64,000 bases of DNA, taken from contig JACEVL010001161.1 of NCBI GenBank assembly GCA_020284085.1, forward strand, positions 5,800,430-5,864,429, written 5' to 3'. Positions within the stretch are counted from its first letter, which is position 1, and every line of letters starts with the position of its first letter. The DNA is from Aporrectodea caliginosa. Lineage: Eukaryota > Annelida > Clitellata > Crassiclitellata > Lumbricidae. The position numbers and the translations under genes are program-made. The notes beneath the pieces are model-generated. The model saw only the letters and a list, made by a program, of their open reading frames with translations, ran no database searches and was not told the DNA's origin. This document shows positions 33,748 to 44,649 of the stretch, in pieces.

Positions 33748-34148
33748 ACCTCACTCGGTCCTTCTTTTTTAGAGCTTTTGTAAAAGAGAACCGAGTGAGG
33801 TTATTCCTATGAAACAGGCTCCGTGTTAGAGCTTTTATAAAGAAGAACCGAGTGAGGTTATTCCTATGAAACAAGCTCCGTGTTAGAGCTTTTGTAAATG
33901 GGGAACCGAGTGAGGTTATTCCTATGAAACAGGCTCCTTTTAGAGCTTTTGTAAAGAAGAACCGAGTGAGGTTATTCCTATGAAACATGCTCCGTGTTAG
34001 AGCTTTTGTAAAGGGGAACCGAGTGAGGTTATTCCTATGAAACAGGCTCCCTGTTAGAGCTTTTGTAAAAAGAAGAACCGAGTGAGGTTATTCCTATGAA
34101 ACAAGCTCCGTGTTATAGAGCTTTTGTAAAGGAGAACCGTTTCAGGTA
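33748..34148. repeat. 57-bp tandem array, left block
   Basis: Six to seven diverged copies of GAGCTTTTGTAAAGGAGAAC CGAGTGAGGTTATTCC... It opens with an inverted piece (CCTCACTCGGT, 33750) facing the first direct copy. Cut on the right by a Helitron. Confidence 0.93.
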
Positions 34149-34843
34149 TCTATATTATAAGTTCAGTCTGTTTACGTTGTCCTTCCGTTTGTTGGTTTGT
34201 ATGTTTGTTTGTATGTATGTCTGTTGTCTAAAGGCTCCGAAACGGAACGCTTTAGCGATTTACAAAATTTTACAAAACATTATTACGCCACGTCATGGTC
34301 AACGCGACTATTTTCAGCTCGCAATTTTATTTAAACGCCGATATATGGACATTTTAAATTTCCAACTGCTTCGACGACGCTATCTTATAATAGCATGGCC
34401 ATTTGTTCACGTCACACTGGCTAAATATGCAATCTTAAATTACGTCACGCGCGCGGGCTAATTATGCAATCTTACGTCACGCACGCTAACGGCAGAACTT
34501 CGTCTATTATTTAGCAAATAATACGCCTATTATAATTTAGAGATAAACCGTGTAGTACGGGGAACAAATAATACGCCTATTTAAGGTAGAGATAACCTTT
34601 ATTTGTTCCCCGTAGTACGGGGAACAAATAATATTGCATAGGCCTATAGAAATTTGCTTTTGCCCGTGCAGTACACGGGCAAAGCAACTATGTTCACCTC
34701 TAAATATCGTTTCCATTCAGATATATGGACATTTTTAAATATTTGAAGCCCATCAGCAAATATAGTAAGTAAGTAGCCTTTTTTGCAGCCGTTAAAAATT
34801 ACGCCTGGGAAAACCCGGGCGAACGCCGGGTAAAAAATGCTAG
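34149..34843 (+). mobile_element. non-autonomous Helitron, 695 bp, inserted in the 57-bp array
   Basis: 5' end A|TCTATATTATAAG, 3' end CCCGGGCGAACGCCGGG hairpin, TAAAAAATG, CTAG|T. These are the hallmarks of Helitrons: TC start, hairpin about 10 nt before CTRR, insertion between A and T, no target duplication. Shares AAAGGCTCCGAAACGGAACG with relatives at 38720-39431 and 52691-53432. No Rep/helicase. Confidence 0.88.
34556..34614. repeat. 15-bp inverted repeat and direct copy inside Helitron
   Basis: TACGGGGAACAAATA, its reverse complement 30 bp on, then GTAGTACGGGGAACAAATAA again at 34613. Confidence 0.9.
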
Positions 34844-37638
34844 TTTCCTATAAAAGAAGCTCCGTTTTAGAGCTTTTGTAAAGAAGAACCGAGTGAGGTT
34901 ATTCCAGTGAAACAAGCTCCGTGTTAGAACTTATGTAAAAGAGAACCGAGTGAGGTTATTCCTATGAAACAGGCTCCATGTTAGAGCTTATGTAAAGGAG
35001 AACCGAGTGAGGTTATTCCTATAAATCAAGCTCCGTGTAATAGAGCTTTTGTTAAGGAGAACCGATTGAGGTTATTCCTATGAAACAGGCTACATGTTAG
35101 AGCTTTTGTAAAGGAGAACCGAGTGAGGTTATTCCTATAAATCAAGCTCCGTCTTAGAGCTTTTGTAAAGAAAACCGAGTGAGGTTATTCCTATGAAACA
35201 AGCTCCGTGTTAGAGCTTTTGTAAAGGAGAACCGAGTGAGGTTATTCCTATGAAACAGGCTCCGTGTTAGAGCTTTTGTAAAGGAGAACCGAGTGAGGTT
35301 ATTCCTATGAAACAGGCTCCGTGTTAGAGCTTTTGTAAAGGAGAACCGAGTGAGGTTATTCCTATGAAACAGGCTCCATGTTAGAGCTTTTGTAAAGGAG
35401 AACCGAGTGAGGTTATTCCTATGAAACAGGCTCCGTGTTAGAGCTTTTGTAAAGAAGAACCGAGTGAGGTTATCCCTATGAAACAAGCTCCGTGTTAGAG
35501 CATTTGTAAAGAAGAACCGAGTGAGGTTTTTCTATAAAAGAAGCTCTATGTTAGAGCTCTTGTAAAGGAGAACCGAGTGAGGTTATTCCTATGAATCAGG
35601 CTCCGTGTTAGAGCTTTTGTAAAGGAGAACCGAGTGAGGTTATTCCTATGAAACAAGCTCCGTGTTAGAGCTTTCGTAAAGGAGAACCGAGTGAGGTTAT
35701 TCCTATGAAATATGCTCCGTGTTAGAGCTTTTGTAAAGGAGAACCGAGTGAGGTTATTCCTATGAAATATGCTCCGTGTTAGAGCTTTTGTAAAGGAGAA
35801 CCGAGTGAGGTTATTCCTATGAAATATGCTCCGTGTTAGAGCTTTTGTAAAGGAGAACCGAGTGAGGTTATTCCTATGAAATATGCTCCGTGTTAGAGCT
35901 TTTGTAAAGGAGAACCGAGTGAGGTTATTCCTATGAAATATGCTCCGTGTTAGAGCTTTTGTAAAGGAGAACCGAGTGAGGTTATTCCTATGAAATATGC
36001 TCCGTGTTAGAGCTTTTGTAAAGGAGAACCGAGTGAGGTTATTCCTATGAAATATGCTCCGTGTTAGAGCTTTTGTAAAGGAGAACCGAGTGAGGTTATT
36101 CCTATGAAATATGCTCCGTGTTAGAGCTTTTGTAAAGGAGAACCGAGTGAGGTTATTCCTATGAAATATGCTCCGTGTTAGAGCTTTTGTAAAGGAGAAC
36201 CGAGTGAGGTTATTCCTATGAAAATGCTCCGTGTTAGAGCTTTTGTAAAGGAGAACCGAGTGAGGTTATTCCTATGAAATATGCTCCGTGTTAGAGCTTT
36301 TGTAAAGGAGAACCGAGTGAGGTTATTCCTATGAAATATGCTCCGTGTTAGAGCTTTTGTAAAGGAGAACCGAGTGAGGTTATTCCAATGAAATATGCTC
36401 CGTGTTAGAGCTTTTGTAAAGGAGAACCGAGTGAGGTTATTCCTATGAAATATGCTCCGTGTTAGAGCTTTTGTAAAGGAGAACCGAGTGAGGTTATTCC
36501 TATGAAATATGCTCCGTGTTAGAGCTTTTGTAAAGGAGAACCGAGTGAGGTTATTCCAATGAAATATGCTCCGTGTTAGAGCTTTTGTAAAGGAGAACCG
36601 AGTGAGGTTATTCCTATGAAATATGCTCCGTGTTAGAGCTTTTGTAAAGGAGAACCGAGTGAGGTTATTCCTATGAAATATGCTCCGTGTTAGAGCTTTT
36701 GTAAAGGAGAACCGAGTGAGGTTATTCCTATGAAATATGCTCCGTGTTAGAGCTTTTGTAAAGGAGAACCGAGTGAGGTTATTCCTATGAAATATGCTCC
36801 GTGTTAGAGCTTTTGTAAAGGAGAACCGAGTGAGGTTATTCCTATGAAATATGCTCCGTGTTAGAGCTTTTGTAAAGGAGAACCGAGTAAGGTTATTGCT
36901 ATGAAACAAGCTCCGTGTTAGAGCTTTTGTAAAGGAGAACCGAGTGAGGTTATTCCTATGAAATATGCTCCGTGTTAGAGCTTTTGTAAAGGAGAACCGA
37001 GTGAGGTTATTCCTATGAAATATGCTCCGTGTTAGAGCTTTTGTAAAGGAGAACCGAGTGACGTTATTCCTATGAAACAGGCTCCGTGTTAGAGCTTTTG
37101 TAAAGGAGAACCGAGTGAGGTTATTCCTATGAAACAGGCTCCATGTTAGAGCTTATGTAAAGGAGAACCGAGTGAGGTTATTCCAATGAAATATGCTCCG
37201 TGTTAGAGATTTTGTAAAGGAGAACCGAGTGAGGTTATTCCTATGAAATATGCTCCGTGTTAGAGCTTTTGTAAAGGAGAACCGAGTGAGGTTATTCCTA
37301 TGAAATATGCTCCGTGTTAGAGCTTTTGTAAAGGAGAACCGAGTGAGGTTATTCCTATGAAATATGCTCCGTGTTAGAGCTTTTGTAAAGGAGAACCGAG
37401 TGAGGTTATTCCAATGAAATATGCTCCGTGTTAGAGCTTTTGTAAAGGAGAACCGAGTGAGGTTATTCCTATGAAATATGCTCCGTGTTAGAGCTTTTGT
37501 AAAGGAGAACCGAGTGAGGTTATTCCTATGAAATATGCTCCGTGTTAGAGCTTTTGTAAAGGAGAACCGAGTGAGGTTATTCCTATGAAATATGCTCCGT
37601 GTTAGAGCTTTTGTAAAGGAGAACCGAGTGAGGTTATT
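34844..37638. repeat. 57-bp tandem array, main block (about 49 copies)
   Basis: Unit GAGCTTTTGTAAAGGAGAAC-CGAGTGAGGTTATTCCTATG-AAATATGCTCCGTGTTA. From about 35700 to 37600 copies are nearly identical (AAATATGC variant); the left flank mixes AAACAGGC and AAACAAGC variants. Because 57 is divisible by three, one minus-strand frame stays open for 243 codons (a 19-residue repeat with FHRNNLTRFSFTKALT). I see no start context, signal peptide or unique flanks that would make it a gene. Confidence 0.97.
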
Positions 37639-37639
37639 C

Positions 37640-38037
37640 TTGTTTCAAAATTTGAAGTTGCCATGAAGTGTATTTCTATGCCCCGTCTTCCCCATGCCTA
37701 CATTTGCTGCATGACTTTCGTCAGTTTTATGTTCTTACCTGGGTTTTTTTATCGCAGCAACTGAACTTTTCTTCTTGTTTCACAGTCAGGAAACTGAAGT
37801 TTAGGCAGATTATGTAGTCGTTTTGCAGGTTGTCTACTTATCAAGATCTTATCCTGTAGCGTAGCCGACTAAGTCTTGTAAATCCTATAGGCTCCTGGGT
37901 TCTATGAAGCTATTTGGTAAGCTGATTTCGTAAATCGTAATAATTACGCATATAAACAGATAGCTAATCGTTTAATTACTTTTGATTACCGGAACTTAGG
38001 AAAGAAGCAAAATGACGATTTGAAATTGTATAGACTG
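37640..38037. other. no gene recognised
   Basis: Unique-looking AT-rich DNA between the tandem array and the MITE. Confidence 0.4.
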
Positions 38038-38486
38038 GGGTCGTCCATTAATTATGTCAACAAATTTTAGGCCATTTTTGACCCCCTCCCCCCTCTTGTC
38101 AACAACTGTCAAACATTGACGGACGCCCCTAAAAAATTATGTCAACAGTCCCAGAAACCCCCCTACACTAAAAAGAAACACAATGGCTAAATACATGTAG
38201 AATAATTTTTTCAAATTGTTTTACACTAAGAAATGCAATCTCGAATTTCAAAATATATGAGTTTAGTTTATTACCAGCTTTTTAGTAGTATTAAACATTA
38301 AGCACTTTATACATTTTTAGCATTACTTAATGTTTTCGCTACCATTTTGAAGGGTCTGTGTTGATTCATTGGAAAAAAATTTGTTGACGTCAACTTTTAC
38401 CGAACCCCCCTCCCCTTGTCAACAACTGTCAAACATTTCCAAACCCCTCCCCCTATTTTGTTGACCTAATTAATGGACGACCCCTA
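38038..38486. mobile_element. MITE, copy 2 (inverted relative to 20412-20840)
   Basis: GGGGTCGTCCATTAATTATG to CATAATTAATGGACGACCCC-like ends, with internal TGTCAACAACTGTCAAACAT. It aligns along its whole length with the reverse complement of the 20.4-kb copy. Flanks ACT/TAG are not a perfect duplication. Confidence 0.85.
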
Positions 38487-38719
38487 GTTTAATAGTTACT
38501 TAAAATACGTTAGTAGGCCTACATATAAAGATCAGCAGAGGTAACTAATAACTATTAATAATTATTATTTAGTTCAAACGCTTGGAGAAGATGCCAGGCA
38601 AGGTAGTGAAATACTCGTAAGTATTCTTTACACGAAATACACGGTATCTTAATATTCTCATGTCGAAGTAAGACGAGACATGCCTCGTCTTGCCTCTTAC
38701 TGGCTACGGGCCTGATATA

Positions 38720-39431
38720 CTAGACGTTGCTAACAGGCTTCGCACGGGTTATCTCCACCTTATATATCGTTCCCGCTTGATTTGCGTAGTAGGCCTACGC
38801 CCGTGTATTTGAATTTGCTCAATCCTTTATATATCTTTCCTGCTGGATTTGAAAATGTAAAATGTAAACCTTCGCTCTTTTCGATAGCGACCGAATAATC
38901 ATAGCCTGGACTTTGCTCAATTTTCAATGATTGATGGCATGAGTCCGAACCCTTCACCACCGGTCGACCGTTGAATGGACACCACGACATTTAATATCCC
39001 CATGCAAGGACCGCGCTAGCCCAAGATTTGAATTTCTGAAAATAAGCCAGCATCGGGAATCGAACCGCGATCCACACGCTCTCCATAATAGCACAGAGGC
39101 GCATGAGCGCAACATAATACGCAGCTCTTACCAATGTAGCTAGATGACGTCTTTGGCTTCTCGGAGAAATCCCGAAATGCCTTGCGAATGCTGTATTGTA
39201 GGAGTCCGCGTGCCGTTTGACGTTGTGAGAAATCAGAAATGGAGGCGTAATTTGCAACGGTAGCCACCTACAAATTCCCGTAAATGATAAGTTTTGTGAA
39301 AATTTTCAACTCGCTAAAGCGTTCCCTTTCGGAGCCTTTAGTGGGACAGACAAACAAACATACAAACAAACATACAAACAAGCATACATAAAAACAAACG
39401 GAGGGACAAACTATGAGCCTTATAGTATAGA
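38720..39431 (-). mobile_element. non-autonomous Helitron carrying a tRNA-like module
   Basis: Minus strand 5' end A|TCTATACTATAAGGCTC (39431) with the family block GCTCCGAAAGGGAACGC; 3' end CTAG|T at 38720-38723 after a diverged hairpin (AACCCGTGCGAAGCCTGTT). Internally, TAGCTACATTGG (39142-39131) and GGTTCGATTCC (39066-39056) match pol III A and B boxes at tRNA-like spacing. Confidence 0.75.
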
Positions 39432-39544
39432 TATTAGTGATAAAATATTTGTAGATAAAGATTATTTTGAAAATAGGTTTACTAGTAACTAGCAGATTAA
39501 TCTCTAAGTAATCGATTTTTTCAGCTATAAGCTAACGATGAATA

Positions 39545-40850
39545 TTCGTATTCGTATTTAAGCATTTGTAAAGCGCCTCTCGTAGGGTGAACCGTTCAGA
39601 AGCGCTCCCAGTGTGCTAAGCCCCGTGAAAATAAACAGGTTTTGAGAAAAGCGAAGGAAGAAGAGAGACTTAATAATAATGAAGTTGAGAAGTTGTGACG
39701 TTGTGAGAGTACCGGGGAAGGCGGGCTATCAGTCTAGCAGCTGTGTTGAGGACCGACTGAAGAGGAGAGAGACGAATCTTAGGAAGACCAACAAGAAGGG
39801 AATTGCAGTAGTCAATCCGAGAAAATACAAAAGCATGAACTAAAGTTGTGAATATGGAGGAGGAGACAGAACGACGAATGACCCTGAGACGCCTTAAGTG
39901 AAAATAGGAGGAGCGTGTGAGATTAGAGATGTGCTCGGTAAAGGTAAGTGAACTATCAAGGGTAACACCCAGATCGCGTACACTTGACGAGAAAGAGAAG
40001 AGTGGGAACTTTTCAGAGAGGAGAGCAAAATCAAGTTTATGGAGCTGCTGAGGGGTACCAAACCAGATGAATTGAGTCTTAGAAGCATTAAGGGAGAGGC
40101 GATTAGATGACATCCAAGAGTGGAGATGATTAGAGAGAGATTGAATACTCCCGACCAAAAGCAACTGCGATGACGAAGGACCATGGACAAAAGCTTGCAC
40201 ATCATCAGCGAAGAGATGACCAGCAGCACCACAGATCGGAAAAAGAGAGGAGATGTCAGCCGTATATAAAATAAATAAGAGAGGGCCGAGAACGGAGCCT
40301 TGAGGGACACCCAGTTTAACGTGGACCCATTGGGTTCTGTAGTCACCAGTAACAATCATTTGGGTTCGTTCAGATAGGTATGAGCGAAACCAACAAAGGG
40401 GAGGCCCTTAAGCCCATAAGAGGTCTCAAGACGCTGGAGAAGAATCTCATGATCAACCATATCGAAAGCTGCTGATACATCATAGAGAGCCAGAAGAGTC
40501 AGTTCAGACCTATCAACAGCAGAATAGATTTCAGAAAGTAGGGAAAGGAGGGTAGTCTCCGTGGAATGGTTAGCCCTAAAGCCAGACTGGTTAGTAGGAA
40601 GTAGACCAGATTGCTCAAGATAAGGGAGAAACTGGAGAGAGACAAGACGTTCTAGAGTCTTAGAAAGAAAGGATAGATTTGAGATAGGCCGGTAATTATT
40701 GCAAAGGTTGGTGTCAAGGTTAGGCTTTAGAATAATAATATTATAATATAACATCGTCATGGCGTACGTGACCTTTGCCCTAACTGCACTTTCGTGGGCA
40801 GTATATTGTTTATTTTGGAGATCGTCAGTATCAGGACTTATGTAAAACAT
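39545..40850 (-). pseudogene. CR1/L2-type LINE, RT domain and 3' end
   Basis: Minus strand. First frame (40850-40356): LCNNYRPISNLSFLSKTLER, QSGFRANHSTETTLLSLLSE, LLALYDVSAAFDMVDHEILL. A frameshift near 40357 leads to [30 protein letters not shown] (FADD replaces YADD), SSNRLSLNASKTQFIWFGTP, VRDLGVTLDSSLTF, RIDYCNSLLVGLPKIRLSPL and an ORF2 end. The 3' UTR carries CTGGGAGCGCTTCTGAACGG and GAGGCGCTTTACAAATGC. RT motifs 1-7 are largely present. Endonuclease and ORF1 are missing, and the frameshift makes it inactive. Confidence 0.88.
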
Positions 40851-40871
40851 TACTATACTGCTAGACTTTGA

Positions 40872-41138
40872 TCAGCCTGGGACTGTGCCACCTTCCATCA
40901 TTCTGTCACGCCTACACACTGAAAGTCTTTCTTTCGGAGACTTATTGACTGAATAATAATTATTAAAGCCAGATATCTTTGGCCTAGAACACGCTGAACA
41001 ATGCAAGGCTACTGTATTTATGTCAATTGATGAAGTTAAAGTAACTGATTCGCTGAATAATTCCGCCTCTTCCTTACATTTGGTAGTGCCAGTCCGAAGT
41101 CTGGATAAACGAAGAGGGCTATGCCAATCGTCATTGTT
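40872..41138 (-). other. unassigned minus-strand ORF cut by hAT insertion
   Basis: Reads NNDDWHSPLRLSRLRTGTTK, CKEEAELFSESVTLTSS and a tail to 40872. Removing the insertion at 41139-43129 with one copy of its 8-bp duplication extends the frame upstream (DAPCHNNDDW). Function not recognised; possibly part of a retroelement. Confidence 0.3.
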
Positions 41139-41371
41139 CATAGAACGAGAATTCGTGACTTGATGGTTTAATATTCGTAAATATTCGTGAATATTATGGC
41201 ATTTTTAATATTCGTAAATATTCGTAAATATTCGTTGATGACATCACTGTTTCCGTTTTGAGTACGAAGATTAACTATTTCACTCTCGAATGTGAATGAT
41301 CAGCCCGCATCGCCTTTTGAGATTTTGAACAGTAAACTAAGTGAAGTTACTGATATAAGATGAGTAACTGT

Positions 41372-42927
41372 CAGGGGTGGACTGGGGAGTTCAAGCGGCC
41401 CGGGAAAAAAACAAAAAGCGGCCCTAACTTCATGACTTTTATTTTCTTTGTGCATTTTTTCATGCATACCCGAGGGCCAGTGACCTCCAAAGTCATGGGT
41501 CACTTTACAAATTACATTATGCAATAACAAAAAACGATAAATCGCATATATAATTTATAATTATATATAAAATATTAAGAATGCGTCAACTCAAGTTATA
41601 AATCAATTTATTCGGACTCACTGTGATGGTATTATTGCTGTTTAATAATAATATTTCCAAGAAATTTCCATGATCGATTGTATCGTCGTTTAATGTATAT
41701 GCAGCATCATTTTTTGACCGATAACTGAGACCACGTTTTCCAATCATTTTCAGAATCTCAATTACTCTTTCCAGCACTTGTCTCTTTTCTTGAACTTCTT
41801 GGTACCTTCGTTTACTTTGCTGAGAGAATAAAATGCTATCAATGTCTCTTCCACTTACAGACATTAAATGAGCTTCCACACACTTCTCGTGATATTTGCT
41901 GTTTTCATGTTCCTCTATTCTTTGATGCACATGTTTCCAGGAATTCATTCCCGTTGTGAATGAGTTCATATCGTCAGTCTTGCCATATGCTAAGCATACT
42001 GTGCAAAACAATGCTTTAGATTCTTTACAGTATGACACCCAATTCCTATTGATACCATTGCTTCTGAAAAATACCCGATACGCATTTGTAAATGGTAGAT
42101 CAGTTTCACTCACACTAGGTTGTATTGGGTGAAATTTAAAAAACGATTGTAAAGTATTCTGTCGAGGACGTTTGAAATAGTAACTGGTGTTTTTATCATC
42201 GATAACTGAAGTTTCTGTCACTTCTTCTGAACTATCATTCTCGGCATTTAGATCTGCCACTGCCAGCGTTGTGTTGTCAGTTAACTCCGACGGCTCCGTA
42301 ACATTTTCTAAATGTAAGGTGGGAATAAAGTTTGTTGGCACGACTGATTGGACCGAATGCTGATTGTTTTCATCGTTTCGATTTGTGTCGGGTTGTTTAC
42401 TTGCAGAAGGTGTTTGTTGAGAGCTGGTGTCTTCAGTTTGAATTGGAGTGGCTTTAAATAAATCGACTAGATTTCGGCATTTAGCTCCATCTTTACCAAG
42501 AATCTTTAGTTTCTTATCTCTTACTTTCTCCGCACCACCTTTACATTTACGTTTCGGATTTATATCACTCATAACCGTAACATATCTTATTTAATTAATA
42601 TTACTTATTACTAACTAACAAATTTAAAAGAAATTTTATCAAAACAAACTCAGTGGAAGACGCCGGAAGTAGAATGGAAGATGTAAATTCTTATCTAACA
42701 TGGCGGCCGCTGGCTGTACGGAGCACTGTAGGTAAGTAAGTATGCATTGCTCTTTTTCAGTTAATTTACAAACCGGTTAACCGAAACTAAAAACCGGTTA
42801 ACCGATGCCGCAATTTTTTGTAAAAAAACCTGTATCATCTGTACTAAATTGATTAAATTATTATATCACCGGTCCTGGCGGCCCACCGGGAATCTTCCCG
42901 GTGTCCCGGCGGCCCAGTCCACCCCTG
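41372..42927. mobile_element. inner hAT element, internally deleted
   Basis: TIRs CAGGGGTGGACTGG (41372) and CCAGTCCACCCCTG (ending 42927), with subterminal GCGGCCCGGGA / TCCCGGTGTCCCGGCGGCC. Flanks GTAACTGT and GTAACTGA form an 8-bp duplication with one difference. It carries a 328-codon ORF for the N-terminal part of a ZMYM-like hAT transposase but not the catalytic or dimerisation domains. Confidence 0.92.
41586..42572 (-). CDS. ZMYM/TTF-zinc-finger hAT transposase, N-terminal part only
   Basis: 328 residues, open throughout. A basic start (MSDINPKRKCKGG...) and a Thr/Gln/Asn-rich acidic linker lead to LQSFFKFHPIQPSVSETDLP (about 140-160). Then comes a TTF-type zinc finger: YRVFFRSNGINRNWVSYCKE, ALFCTVCLAYGK with the CxxC pair, and a His-rich WKHVHQRIEEHENSKYHEKC (about 170-235), followed by a helical linker ending RGLSYRSKNDAAYTLNDDTI. 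Proteins of this ZMYM1/hAT type normally continue past GNFLEILLL for several hundred residues. Here the frame ends 17 residues later, close to the 3' TIR, so the DDE and hATC regions have been deleted. The intact frame could mean recent deletion or a retained DNA-binding product. Confidence 0.75.
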   Translation of the reverse strand: MSDINPKRKCKGGAEKVRDKKLKILGKDGAKCRNLVDLFKATPIQTEDTSSQQTPSASKQPDTNRNDENNQHSVQSVVPTNFIPTLHLENVTEPSELTDNTTLAVADLNAENDSSEEVTETSVIDDKNTSYYFKRPRQNTLQSFFKFHPIQPSVSETDLPFTNAYRVFFRSNGINRNWVSYCKESKALFCTVCLAYGKTDDMNSFTTGMNSWKHVHQRIEEHENSKYHEKCVEAHLMSVSGRDIDSILFSQQSKRRYQEVQEKRQVLERVIEILKMIGKRGLSYRSKNDAAYTLNDDTIDHGNFLEILLLNSNNTITVSPNKLIYNLS

Positions 42928-43349
42928 GTAACTGATCACATGTAACTGTTCTTGTTCTAATGCCTAGTTTTTGGCACTGAATTTTGTACAATTAATCTCG
43001 GATTTTGAAGAGTTAAGAATTAAAAGAAATTTAAAAAATGTAGTATTCGTTGGCCAGTTTAAATATTCGTCAGTATTCGTAAATTTCTACAAATCTTAAT
43101 ATTCGTAATATTCGCATACTCGTTCTATGTCATTGTTATGACACGGTGCGTCGGTGTCGTAAACAGCAACTAAACAAACAACCATCAATAATAACAAAAA
43201 GCTGTTATATAATGCTAAAAATATGTTTTGCCGACGTCAACGGCGTTTGTTGTCGTGACACTCTGGATGGAATTACTACCGACGGATCATTGAAATGTGA
43301 AATCCTATAATTATGATGTACTGAGGTTGACGTCAGCGACCCTGTTTAC

Positions 43350-43898
43350 CAGTGTGATTCTCGTTAACGATAACGATAACGAAAATGTTCGTTAACGAAA
43401 ATAAAATGATTTCGTTAACGATAACTATAACTATAACTAAAAATATCATTAACTATAACTATAACTATAACGAAAATAACAATAACGAAAATTCATCTTT
43501 ATTTTCGTTAATACAAAAAATAAAAATAGGAAGTGCAATATGGATGATTCGACATAAATGAGACCGAAAAATGCGATATTTTAATAATGCAATTTGTCAG
43601 TAACTTTGGAAACTCGTGTATTCATGAAGCTGAATGCGTCCATGTTTCAAAGGCTTTCAAAGCTCAGAGCAAATTGTGAAACAGCGTGTTAATACGCACA
43701 ATTTTGCTTATAGCCTTAATTATTGTAACTAAGTAGTAACTAAACTTAACTAAAATAAAAATCCATTAACTATAACTATAACTATAACTAAAAAAATAAT
43801 ACTAACTATAACTATAACTATAACTATAACTAAAATAAAATCCATTAACTATAACTATAACTATAACTAAAATAAAATCTGTAAGGAGAATCACACTG
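43350..43898. mobile_element. hAT MITE rich in (TATAAC)n and TTAACG motifs
   Basis: Perfect 13-bp TIRs CAGTGTGATTCTC / GAGAATCACACTG and a perfect 8-bp duplication CTGTTTAC (43342-43349, 43899-43906). Both subterminal regions consist of CGTTAACGATAACGA and ACTATAACTATAAC repeats. Confidence 0.95.
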
Positions 43899-44092
43899 CT
43901 GTTTACATGTCCAATTTCTTTCCAACGTAGTTTTGCTGAACACTTTTGTTGCCTGTCAGGTTGCAAAGAATGGCAGTAATAGCCTATCTGTCTAATGCGA
44001 TGTATCCATGTTATACATGTAGAACTTTGTCTGTAGCACATGTCCATCCTTGGACAGAAAAACCTAGCAATTTGCTTCATTTGATAGTGTTC

Positions 44093-44604
44093 TCATGCCA
44101 TATTGTCGCGTCCACCCACGACGGGCCCTGCCAATTCGAGGAAAGCCAGAGCGGAGTTTATCTCTTCTCCTGCAGGCCGATCATAGGGATTTAGCGGGCT
44201 AGGAGCACCATTTGCAGGCCGGAATGGGTTGGAGATGACCGACTGGTCTGGCAGACGGGTGACCAATCCGTCGGGATGCTCAGGTTCATGAGGGTACCTT
44301 GATTCTTCTATCATCTTATCACTAGGATCTTCTTCTACATTACCAGATGGCCAGGGAGTGTAAGGCGTCCGCCTTACACTCCCTTACACCTCCTCTGTCC
44401 GGGATTTCCGGTTTGGCAACAGTCGATTGTTCCGGTCGACCAAGGTTTAAACTTTCCCGCTCGCGACTTATTCTTATTCTTCCCTCTAACGCAGCTGTCA
44501 GAGAGGCATAGATTGTAAAATTGCAATACTTGGGCGTGTTGCCAAACATTGGACTCTGATTCAGGAGAGGGGTCATCTCTTCTGGTCTCTCTTTCAGGAT
44601 CCAC
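44093..44604 (-). other. unassigned coding-like segment
   Basis: Minus-strand frames read DPERETRRDDPSPESESNVW and HAQVLQFYNLCLSDSCVRGK upstream, and EEDPSDKMIEESRYPHEPEH, DGLVTRLPDQSVISNPF, LNPYDRPAGEEINSALAFLE downstream. A perfect 13-bp hairpin (44354-44383) interrupts them. The composition looks protein-like. I do not recognise a family. Confidence 0.3.
44354..44383. repeat. perfect 13-bp fold-back hairpin
   Basis: GGGAGTGTAAGGC, GTCC, GCCTTACACTCCC. Confidence 0.96.
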
Positions 44605-44649
44605 AGACCAGCTTACCTCAACCCCACCTCGACTTGTATCAGCTTCTAT

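Larger units (their letters stand above)
41139..43129. mobile_element. outer hAT element (host of a nested hAT)
   Basis: Ends CATAGAACGAGAATTCG and its inverse CGCATACTCGTTCTATG, flanked by perfect 8-bp duplications TCATTGTT (41131-41138, 43130-43137). Its own sequence is about 430 bp, rich in AATATTCGTAAATATTCG. The remaining 1.56 kb is the inner element. Confidence 0.9.

Noticed and set aside
36178..36909. Protein-coding gene of 19-residue repeats
   Set aside because: The frame follows from a 57-bp unit; no start context, leader or unique flanks. Kept only as a finding to test.
33748..37638. CRISPR array
   Set aside because: Units are head-to-tail with no spacers, no cas genes, and the genome is eukaryotic.
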